Source: Arcobacter sp. UBA7394
Lineage (GTDB): Bacteria; Campylobacterota; Campylobacteria; Campylobacterales; Arcobacteraceae
Direction of reading: 5' to 3'
Length of the DNA stretch: 6,110 nucleotides
NCBI GenBank assembly: GCA_002470185.1
Contig: DKNG01000120.1
Location: forward strand, 1-6,110
A program made the position numbers and the translations under genes. This document shows, one piece after another, positions 1 through 5,573 of this stretch. The stretch's first letter is position 1; each line of letters starts with the position of its first letter. The notes beneath the pieces are model-generated. The model had not been told where the DNA came from. It did not search any database and saw only the letters and a program-made list of their open reading frames with translations.

Positions 1-690
1 TCTACTTGGCAAGAATCATGGATTACTCTTACTATTTGTGGTGCTTTAGTAATGTTTTATCCTATGCATATTTTATCTTTTGATAAAGAACAAAAAAGTT
101 CAAATGAAAAACATCCTTTTGATAAAAAATTATTTTCAGCTTTTGTTGTAATACTAATTGCTGCATACTTCACTGAAGGTGTTGGTTTTGTAATTCAAGG
201 TACATTCTTGCCTGCTATTATTAAAACTATACCTGGAATTGAAGAGTTTGCAGGAATTACTTGGCTTTTTGTTGGACTTGCTGGAATTCCTTCTTCTATT
301 ATTTGGATGAGATTAGCACATAAATATGGAAGTGTAAATATAATTATAATAGCTATGTCCCTGCAAGTTATAGGTATTTTAATGCCAACTTTTACAAGTA
401 ATGTATATTTAATTCTATTTTGTGGAGTAATCTATGGAGCAACGTTTGTTGGACTTGTTGCACTGTTTATGAATCTTGGTGGAAAGCTAGCTGGAAAAAA
501 TCCTGTAATGCTTATGGGAGCTTTAACAACAGCATATGGAATAGGACAAGTTGCCGCTCCTTTATATGCTGTAAGTCTTACAGAATGGACGGGAAATTAT
601 GATTATGCTTTATATGTAACTGCAATAATTGTATCAAGTGGAGTTGTAATGCTTTTACTAGCTAAAAAAGCTTTAGCTATTTCTCACTAG
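1..690 (+). CDS. YbfB/YjiJ-type MFS transporter, C-terminal half (5' end outside window)
   Basis: The frame is open from base 1 to a TAG at 688-690 and shows 229 residues. The ATG at 52 is internal, because the same frame reads through upstream with hydrophobic membrane-like sequence, so the true start lies to the left. The visible part matches the second half of a 12-helix MFS protein: the end of one helix (about residues 7-22), a charged loop rich in K/E/D (27-44), then six helices near 46-75, 84-102, 112-130, 134-157, 168-192 and 200-222. Landmarks typical of the YbfB/YjiJ (MFS_4) family are AYFTEGVGFVIQGTFLPAI (55-73), WLFVGLAGIPSS followed by WMRLAHKYG (88-110), and the late TTAYGIGQVAAPL (176-188). 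The substrate cannot be told from sequence; the family is generally described as putative exporters or permeases of the inner membrane. The 3' end overlaps the converging antiporter gene by 14 bases. Confidence 0.85.
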   Translation, partial: STWQESWITLTICGALVMFYPMHILSFDKEQKSSNEKHPFDKKLFSAFVVILIAAYFTEGVGFVIQGTFLPAIIKTIPGIEEFAGITWLFVGLAGIPSSIIWMRLAHKYGSVNIIIIAMSLQVIGILMPTFTSNVYLILFCGVIYGATFVGLVALFMNLGGKLAGKNPVMLMGALTTAYGIGQVAAPLYAVSLTEWTGNYDYALYVTAIIVSSGVVMLLLAKKALAISH

Positions 691-2287
691 ACTCAATACT
701 TTTATTTACAAGTAAAGAAGCTATCTCTTTATGAGCATGGACAAAACTCTTTATTTGTAAATCTTTTAACTCTTTTTTCTCATCAACAGAGTCTATTTTC
801 ATAATAATATTCATATCTTTTTTATATTTTAAAATAGCCTCACTAATTAATCTTTTTTTATTTACATTATTTAAAGTGATGATAATACTTGAAGCTTCAT
901 CTGCTTTAAGAGATTCTAATACAGGTACTTTCTCTAAGTGACCAAAATATGCCATATAACCTCTTTTTCTTGCAATAAGTACATGTTTTAATTCATCAGA
1001 TATTATTACAAAAGGTATCTCTTTCTCTTCTAATTCATTTACGACTCTTCTTCCTAGGTTTGAAAACCCACAAACAATAGTATGATTCTTTTTATTAATT
1101 GGTGTAATTTTGTCTGATTGATAAAACTCTTGAGCAAAAATAGATGCAATTTTATAAATATTATTTACAATAAAGGGAGTTATAATCATAGAAGATACAG
1201 TTACTAAAATAAGAAGTTTACTTAAGTTTTCATCTAATAATCCATTTGCACTAGCAAGGGCAAAAACAGCAAATGAAAATTCACCAACTTGTGATAAAGC
1301 AAGGGCAGATTTAATAGCATCACTTTTATTAGACTTTCTTCTAATTAAAAAGTATATTACAAAACCTTTAATTACTAAAAGAGAAATGAATACAGATAGA
1401 ATTAAAAATATATTTTCAACTAAATATAAAAGATCAATTTTAGTACCAACAGAGAAAAAGAAAGTACCTAATAAAAGATCCCTAAAAGCTGAAATGTCTG
1501 ATTCTACTTTTATGTGATATTTTGTTTCAGCAATAAGCATTCCTGCAATAAATGCTCCAAGTGAATAAGTAAAACCTAATTCATGAGCTAGTAAAGAAGA
1601 GCCAATTACTATTGATAAAACCGAAGCTAAGAACAACTCTTCTAGTTTTGTACTTGTTGAAAAATGTAATAGCCAATCTACAATTTTTTTCCCAAGAGTA
1701 AACATAAATACCACAATAATAAATGCAGAAACAATTGTTTTAAGAATAATCTCTTCTATTTGTAAAGTATCATTTGATAAAAAACTAATTAATAAAAGTA
1801 TAGGAATTACTGCTAAATCTTGAAAGATTAATATAGCAGTTGACTTTTGTCCATAAGGTGTTTGTATATCTTTTGACTGCTTTAAGTAGGTTAATACAAT
1901 AGCAGTTGAGGATAAAGAAAAAGCCAAGGATAAAATAAGTGATGAAATAACATCAATATTAAAAATAAATCGTGAAATTAAAAAGATAATAAAAGCACTA
2001 AGAAAAACTTGAATAAAACCATTTATAAGGAGTAAATCTCTCATTTTTTTTAGTTTCACTATGGACATTTCAAGTCCAATTGTAAACATTAAAAAGACTA
2101 TTCCAAATTCAGCAATGATCTCTAAAGTATTCATATCATGATTTGCTTCTAGATTAAAAATATATGCAATTATGGTACCTGTTAGAATATAACCAATGAT
2201 ATGTGATATGGATAATTTTTTTAATATGATATTTAAAATTGTTGATAGTGCAAGGGATAAAAATATGATTGTAAATAATGATTCCAT
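677..2287 (-). CDS. KefB-type monovalent cation:proton antiporter (CPA2) with C-terminal KTN/TrkA-N domain
   Basis: This is a 536-residue inner-membrane antiporter. Residues 1-380 are the Na/H-exchanger fold with about 12 hydrophobic segments. They carry KefB/KefC-like landmarks: FTIGLEMSI (68-76), SLSSTAIVL (124-132), IFQDLAVIP (154-162) with the Gln-Asp pair expected in the ion path, HELGFTYSLGAFIAGMLIAE (235-254), FFFSVGTKID (276-285) and LSQVGEFSFA (331-340). Residues 402-515 form a Rossmann-type KTN domain, starting HTIVCGFSNLGRR (402-414). Its glycine motif is GFSNLG, with Ser at the usual second Gly, and an acidic residue follows strand 2 (IISDE, 428-432). The protein is shorter than E. 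coli KefB/C (about 600), and no KefF/KefG-like partner is in view. K+ or Na+ efflux in exchange for H+ is inferred from the family. The ATG at 2287 is the only reasonable start (next Met is 52), but no clear Shine-Dalgarno precedes it. It lies 55 bases after yraN and overlaps the convergent MFS gene by 14 bases. Confidence 0.9.
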   Translation of the reverse strand: MESLFTIIFLSLALSTILNIILKKLSISHIIGYILTGTIIAYIFNLEANHDMNTLEIIAEFGIVFLMFTIGLEMSIVKLKKMRDLLLINGFIQVFLSAFIIFLISRFIFNIDVISSLILSLAFSLSSTAIVLTYLKQSKDIQTPYGQKSTAILIFQDLAVIPILLLISFLSNDTLQIEEIILKTIVSAFIIVVFMFTLGKKIVDWLLHFSTSTKLEELFLASVLSIVIGSSLLAHELGFTYSLGAFIAGMLIAETKYHIKVESDISAFRDLLLGTFFFSVGTKIDLLYLVENIFLILSVFISLLVIKGFVIYFLIRRKSNKSDAIKSALALSQVGEFSFAVFALASANGLLDENLSKLLILVTVSSMIITPFIVNNIYKIASIFAQEFYQSDKITPINKKNHTIVCGFSNLGRRVVNELEEKEIPFVIISDELKHVLIARKRGYMAYFGHLEKVPVLESLKADEASSIIITLNNVNKKRLISEAILKYKKDMNIIMKIDSVDEKKELKDLQIKSFVHAHKEIASLLVNKSIESSEK

Positions 2288-2342
2288 GTATATATTTTAT
2301 CTAGAAATAGTGTCAAAACTAATATTTTTTTGTATATATTAT
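2288..2342 (-). promoter_or_regulatory. yraN-antiporter spacer, possible weak -10 element
   Basis: This 55-base AT-rich spacer separates yraN from the antiporter gene. On the minus strand it contains a TAAAAT hexamer (2299-2294) ending six bases before the antiporter ATG, and a TTGACA (2316-2311) only 11 bases further upstream, too close to pair as a standard -35/-10. The octamer ATATATAC occurs twice, once directly before the ATG. No convincing terminator hairpin was seen, so read-through from yraN is the simplest view. A separate promoter here is only a weak possibility. Confidence 0.2.
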
Positions 2343-2675
2343 TTACAAAGTTATATTTTCAAGAAGTTCAATCTCATTATTTGTAACAATTATTGCATCA
2401 ATACAAAATGCAACATCAAGTTTTTTTGTTTGTAGGTAATAATCAATACTACGTTTTATTTTTGATAGTTTAGAAGGGGTTATATTATTAATTGCAGTTT
2501 CATAATCATCTGAGGATTTTACTTCACAGAAATGATAAGTATTGTCTTTTTTTGCGATGATGTCTATTTCACCTAATTTTTTGGCATAGAAATTTTGTTC
2601 AATTATTTCAAAGTTTCTATCTTGCAGAAAAGAGATAGCTCTTTTTTCTGCAAAATCACCTTTTTGTCTACTCAT
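2343..2675 (-). CDS. yraN: YraN family protein (UPF0102, endonuclease-like fold)
   Basis: This 110-residue protein is close to the family's usual length (about 110-130). It has the full set of UPF0102 hallmarks: G6-D-F-A-E10 at the N-terminus followed by the AISFL helix, G35-E36-I37-D38 then IIAKKD, and F49-C-E51-V52-K53. D38 with E51-x-K53 forms the D...ExK pattern of restriction-endonuclease-like and Holliday-junction-resolvase-like nucleases. The usual basic residue after ExK is replaced here by Ser-Ser. A later IDAIIV strand (92-97) is also family-like. The family is soluble and its biological role is not settled; nuclease activity is inferred from fold and motifs. The ATG at 2675 lies 9 bases after the thiS stop. 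There is no clear Shine-Dalgarno immediately before it, but the Gly-codon run at the end of thiS is G-rich, and a small GGTT/AACC hairpin spans the junction, which suggests translational coupling to thiS. Confidence 0.9.
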   Translation of the reverse strand: MSRQKGDFAEKRAISFLQDRNFEIIEQNFYAKKLGEIDIIAKKDNTYHFCEVKSSDDYETAINNITPSKLSKIKRSIDYYLQTKKLDVAFCIDAIIVTNNEIELLENITL

Positions 2676-2684
2676 GGTTTGAAA

Positions 2685-2885
2685 TCAACCACCACCAACA
2701 AATTGTAATAATTCGATTTTGTCAGCTTCTTTTGGAACAAAATTTGACCAATCATCTTTTTTAACGATTTCCATATTAACAGCTGCTGCCATTACTTTGT
2801 CTTCAATTTTTAAATCAGTAATAATTTCTTGTAGTGAAAAACTATCATCAAAAGTTTTATTTTCACCATTTATAATTAATTCCAT
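2685..2885 (-). CDS. thiS: Sulfur carrier protein ThiS
   Basis: This is a 66-residue ubiquitin-like sulfur carrier, the same size as E. coli ThiS. It begins MELIINGE, has the typical first helix FSLQEIITDL (16-25), the AAAVNMEIV strand (33-41), the W46 region (KKDDWSNF), then DKIELLQFVGGG at the C-terminus. The terminal Gly-Gly is the part that would be adenylated by ThiF-type enzymes and carry the thiocarboxylate used by ThiG to build the thiazole ring of thiamine. The tail here is three glycines, encoded by three GGT codons. No thiF, thiG, thiH or thiE lies in the window, so its partners must be elsewhere. It has a good ribosome binding site overlapping the stop of the response regulator gene, and it is followed by yraN after 9 bases. 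A MoaD-like role is possible but less likely, because the length and motif order match ThiS. Confidence 0.92.
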   Translation of the reverse strand: MELIINGENKTFDDSFSLQEIITDLKIEDKVMAAAVNMEIVKKDDWSNFVPKEADKIELLQFVGGG

Positions 2886-2891
2886 TTTTTA

Positions 2892-2896
2892 CCTTT
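2892..2896 (-). promoter_or_regulatory. thiS ribosome binding site overlapping the response-regulator stop
   Basis: On the minus strand the regulator stop TAA (2897-2895) runs straight into AGG, making AAAGG six bases before the thiS ATG. The Shine-Dalgarno therefore shares bases with the upstream stop codon. This is a common sign of translational coupling and supports co-transcription of regulator and thiS. Confidence 0.6.
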
Positions 2897-3557
2897 AACT
2901 TTCTTTTTCGTATTCAATCATATATCCCACACCTCGAACATTGGTAATAAAATCTTCATTTAAAGCTTTTTTTACTCTATTTACTTCGGCTCTAATTGTG
3001 GCATTATCAACTTCATCATTCCATACAAATTCTCTAAATGTATCATATTTCACAACAGAATTTTTAAACTTTGCAAGTAGTTGAATAATTTGTATCTGTC
3101 TTTTTGGTAAGGAATGAGTTTCGTTATTATACAAAAGAGTTAGATTATTTGGATTAAAAGAGTAAGATTTTGACAAAATTTTATTTTTATTTGGGAGTAT
3201 TTGTGACTGCATAATTTTATTAATTCTTAATGACAACTCTTTTAAGTGAAAAGGTTTTTTTAAATAATCATAACAACCAAGCTCAAAGCCTCTTGAAATA
3301 TCTTCAATATCTACTAGTGCTGAGATATAAATAGTTGGGATAATTATATTTTTTCCATGTAATATTTCTAATATTTCAAATCCACTAAAATCAGGTACAT
3401 TAATATCAAAAATTAGTAACTCAAAACTCTCTTGATCTAAAATTCTAAGACAGTTATTCCCATCTCTTGCAGTTCGAACTTCATGTCCAGTTGATTGAAG
3501 ATATTGAGTAATTGCTCTATTTAGCATAACATCATCTTCTAAAAGTAAGATTTTCAT
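2895..3557 (-). CDS. OmpR/PhoB-family response regulator
   Basis: This is a 220-residue cytosolic transcription factor of typical length for the family. The receiver domain (about 1-118) carries the acidic pocket D8-D9, the phosphorylatable D51 in the IFDINVPDFSGFE segment, the switch residue S79 (ISAL), aromatic Y98 and the Lys of YLKKPF (K101). All active-site positions are intact. The winged-helix effector domain (about 128-215) has the KRQIQIIQLL helix, FREFVW, the recognition helix around 184-199 (DNATIRAEVNRVKKAL) and the wing NVRGVGYMI (206-214). The start ATG overlaps the kinase stop as ATGA (3557-3554), and a strong GGAG lies seven bases upstream. It is therefore the cognate partner of the FIST-domain kinase. 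Its DNA targets are unknown; the genes directly downstream (thiS, yraN, antiporter) and its own promoter are the natural first candidates, by inference only. Confidence 0.95.
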   Translation of the reverse strand: MKILLLEDDVMLNRAITQYLQSTGHEVRTARDGNNCLRILDQESFELLIFDINVPDFSGFEILEILHGKNIIIPTIYISALVDIEDISRGFELGCYDYLKKPFHLKELSLRINKIMQSQILPNKNKILSKSYSFNPNNLTLLYNNETHSLPKRQIQIIQLLAKFKNSVVKYDTFREFVWNDEVDNATIRAEVNRVKKALNEDFITNVRGVGYMIEYEKES

Positions 3558-5455
3558 TTATTCTCCATCTTAAATAGATATCTAAATGATGTGTAATACT
3601 CATTTGAATCTATTGAAATTTCTATATTTTCTTCATTACATATTCTTTTTACTAAACTAAGTCCTAGTCCAAACCCTTCACTTGTTGTCTCTTCCCTATA
3701 ATACTCTTTAAAAATCTTTTCTGGATATTTAATGTATTGTGAACAAGAAGAGATAATTAAAGCATAAGCATTTAATTCTTTTTTTAATGTGATGTAAATA
3801 TTAGAATTCTCTTCTGTATATTTAATTGCATTTGTAAGGTTATTATCAATAATTCTTTGTAGTTTTGTTTCATTAAAATCAAAATAAAAAGTATCTCTAT
3901 CACTAAAGAATTTAATTTGTGAACCAATCTGTTTTGCAGATTGTTCAAAAAACTCAATTCTTGATCTTGTATAATCAACTAAATCAATAGAATTCTTTGG
4001 ATATTCAACTTGATCTTTTTTTACTAAATAAGATAAATCATCATAAATATTAAAGATATTTTTTAAAGCTACTTCAATTGTTGATAAATAATGATTCTTT
4101 CCATATTCCATTTCAAAAAGTTCAATGTTACTCATAATTACAGATATAGGAGTATTTGTTTCATGTACAGCATGTCTTAAAAATATTTTTTGTGAAGTTA
4201 CTAACATCTGCGAATTAATTTTTTCAATTTCAAGGTGATTAGATTGTTCATCGTGATCTTTTGATGATTGTTCAATTAAGTGTGTTAAAGTCTGAATTGT
4301 TCTTGCTTCGTTATTTGTTTTTCTTAAGGCTGATTCTTGAATAAGCTTGTTTTTTTCTGACTTATCATTTTCACTTAATGCTACAACAGTTAGTGTTTGA
4401 TTTAGTAGTTTATTTTTACCTTTTTCATGGTAAAACTCCCCATAAGTAAACATTCCAGATGTATTAGTGATATTTGCATAAGCTTGATTCTCAGCTTGGA
4501 TCATATCGGCAACATATCTTCTTCTTGCCATACAAGAATAGATAAAAAATGATTCTGTATTTGAATAATCTTTTTCATTTGGAATAATAGGGTATTTTAG
4601 AATCATCTCTGCATTACCAAAACCAAATTTAACTCTATCTCCATTATTTAAATTTCCACTAAATTTAAAAGAACCATCTTTATCAATTTTAACTAAGGCT
4701 CTTGCATAATACTCATTGTTTTTTCTAAGTAATAAAGGGAAAGATGTTGCAGATTGAGGAAGAGTATTTTGAATGTCCTCTCCTAAATATTTCTTATAAA
4801 AATCAAGAACTTTAGTGCCATTAATTTCATAAACTCTATTATCTTTAACTTCTGTAATAACATGTTCTATTCCAATATCTGACCAATTAAATCTATAGTC
4901 ATTTTGAACACTAAGACAATCTGAACTTAATGATACAGCAACTGCTGCATTATCAAAGATTTTATCTTGACAAGAGATATAAGTATTAGTAAATTCTCCA
5001 TTATCTCCAGCCATTCCACCACATACCATTACTTTATTATTAACTGCTTCAATGCCTTTTAAAAACTCTTCTGCATTAGTATTTAATGAATCAGTAAATA
5101 GAATTAAAAGTTTAGTATTATTTTTGATTAAAGTGTTGGCAATTTCATTACCTCTTTTAAAAGAAGATTCATTTTGCGAATAAGTTATTTCTACTTTTGT
5201 TTCATTGAAAACTGATATTGTTATTATTGTAGAGTTTGTTTGAACTTTATCATTATTAATTTCACCATCAGTAGTACTTCCAATACAAATTCCTTGAGGT
5301 AATTCTTTTAGAATATTTTTTGTAATAGATTCTAATGTATTTTTGCCTTGGCCACAAAAAATTTGTATTAATACATTTTTATTATTTCTGAAAAAATCGA
5401 AGTCAATAATATTACTTATTGTTTTATCGGTAATTGTATAGTTATAGCTTTTCAT
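3554..5455 (-). CDS. FIST-domain sensor histidine kinase, cytosolic
   Basis: This 633-residue protein has no predicted signal peptide or membrane helix. Residues about 25-215 are a FIST N domain (conserved-looking GSTTDGEI at 59-66, LILFTDSLN at 117-125, CGGMAGDN at 145-152). Residues about 216-360 are FIST C (FFIYSCMARRR 303-313 and GMFTYGEFYHEKG 334-346). A charged, Gln/Asn/Glu-rich linker (362-420), probably helical, leads to a HisKA-like dimerisation helix pair with H-box FLRHAVHETNTPISVI (425-440); H431 is the likely phospho-acceptor. The ATPase domain has an N-box, DNNLTNAIKYT (537-547), an F-box, IFKEYYRE (581-588), and a G2 box, GFGLGL (594-599). The G1 box DxGxG is not recognisable: the expected place reads ISSCSQY (568-574). 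FIST domains are proposed small-ligand sensors, possibly for amino acids; the ligand here is unknown. The next in-frame Met is 143 and no early GTG or TTG occurs, so ATG 5455 is the start. It overlaps the regulator gene by four bases. Confidence 0.93.
   Translation of the reverse strand: MKSYNYTITDKTISNIIDFDFFRNNKNVLIQIFCGQGKNTLESITKNILKELPQGICIGSTTDGEINNDKVQTNSTIITISVFNETKVEITYSQNESSFKRGNEIANTLIKNNTKLLILFTDSLNTNAEEFLKGIEAVNNKVMVCGGMAGDNGEFTNTYISCQDKIFDNAAVAVSLSSDCLSVQNDYRFNWSDIGIEHVITEVKDNRVYEINGTKVLDFYKKYLGEDIQNTLPQSATSFPLLLRKNNEYYARALVKIDKDGSFKFSGNLNNGDRVKFGFGNAEMILKYPIIPNEKDYSNTESFFIYSCMARRRYVADMIQAENQAYANITNTSGMFTYGEFYHEKGKNKLLNQTLTVVALSENDKSEKNKLIQESALRKTNNEARTIQTLTHLIEQSSKDHDEQSNHLEIEKINSQMLVTSQKIFLRHAVHETNTPISVIMSNIELFEMEYGKNHYLSTIEVALKNIFNIYDDLSYLVKKDQVEYPKNSIDLVDYTRSRIEFFEQSAKQIGSQIKFFSDRDTFYFDFNETKLQRIIDNNLTNAIKYTEENSNIYITLKKELNAYALIISSCSQYIKYPEKIFKEYYREETTSEGFGLGLSLVKRICNEENIEISIDSNEYYTSFRYLFKMENK
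3563..3566 (-). promoter_or_regulatory. Ribosome binding site of the response regulator
   Basis: On the minus strand GGAG lies seven bases (AGAATAA region) before the regulator ATG, inside the last codons of the kinase gene. It is the strongest Shine-Dalgarno in the window and supports the ATGA-overlap start. It contrasts with the kinase gene itself, which has none. Confidence 0.7.
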
Positions 5456-5460
5456 ACAAA

Positions 5461-5469
5461 ATTATATCA
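5461..5469 (-). promoter_or_regulatory. Extended -10 promoter directly before the FIST kinase gene
   Basis: The minus strand reads TGATATAAT here: a perfect TATAAT with the TGn extension. No good -35 hexamer is obvious, but upstream there are spaced T- and A-rich tracts (about 5490-5520), as described for sigma-70 promoters of Campylobacter and Helicobacter. Only five bases (TTTGT) separate the hexamer from the kinase ATG. A start site six to eight bases downstream would fall on or next to the ATG, predicting a leaderless or nearly leaderless transcript. The element lies after the putative methyltransferase terminator, so it would drive kinase, regulator, thiS and probably yraN. Confidence 0.6.
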
Positions 5470-5508
5470 TATTTCCCTATGTTTAGGCTTTTAATAAGAA
5501 AAGTTGCG

Positions 5509-5562
5509 AAAAATAAAAATTAATTAGTAACATTATTCTTTTGATAAATATTACTAATTAAT
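5509..5562 (-). terminator. Probable intrinsic terminator of the methyltransferase gene
   Basis: A perfect 12-base inverted repeat (ATTAATTAGTAA at 5519-5530, its complement at 5551-5562) encloses a 20-base loop. Three further base pairs can form inside after one mismatch. On the minus strand the stem is followed at once by TTTTT-A-TTTTT (down to 5509). It starts 11 bases after the methyltransferase TAG. The stem has only one G-C pair per arm, so it is weak by enteric standards, but such AT-rich stems with a T tail are usual in very low-GC genomes. The symmetric repeat might instead be a protein-binding site upstream of the kinase promoter. Confidence 0.6.
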
Positions 5563-5573
5563 ATAAAAATAAA

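Noticed and set aside
52..54. ATG at 52 as the true start of the MFS gene
   Set aside because: The frame is open to base 1 with membrane-like sequence before it, and the visible part covers only half of an MFS protein, so the start lies outside the window.
420..602. Open frame of 60 codons on the plus strand
   Set aside because: It lies wholly within the MFS gene in another frame and its translation is Cys/Trp/Ser-rich, unlike a real protein.
2294..2316. TTGACA and TAAAAT as a classical promoter for the antiporter
   Set aside because: The spacing between the hexamers is only 11 bases instead of about 17; pairing TTGACA at 17 bases gives ATATAC directly against the ATG, a poor -10.
2196..2435. 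Open frame of 79 codons on the plus strand across the antiporter 5' end and yraN 3' end
   Set aside because: It is antisense to two well-supported genes, with low-complexity Ile/Asn/Phe/Cys-rich translation and no ribosome binding site.
3784..3978. Open frame of 64 codons on the minus strand
   Set aside because: It is a shifted frame inside the kinase ATPase region, which is intact in its own frame.
5476..5487. CCTA-TGTT-TAGG small palindrome upstream of the kinase promoter
   Set aside because: Arms of four bases are too short to claim an operator or hairpin in such AT-rich sequence.
5456..5573. Possible riboswitch (for example TPP) or small RNA in the 118-base spacer
   Set aside because: No conserved TPP or other riboswitch core is visible; the only structure is the terminator-like repeat. 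thiS itself has no leader, only a 9-base gap.
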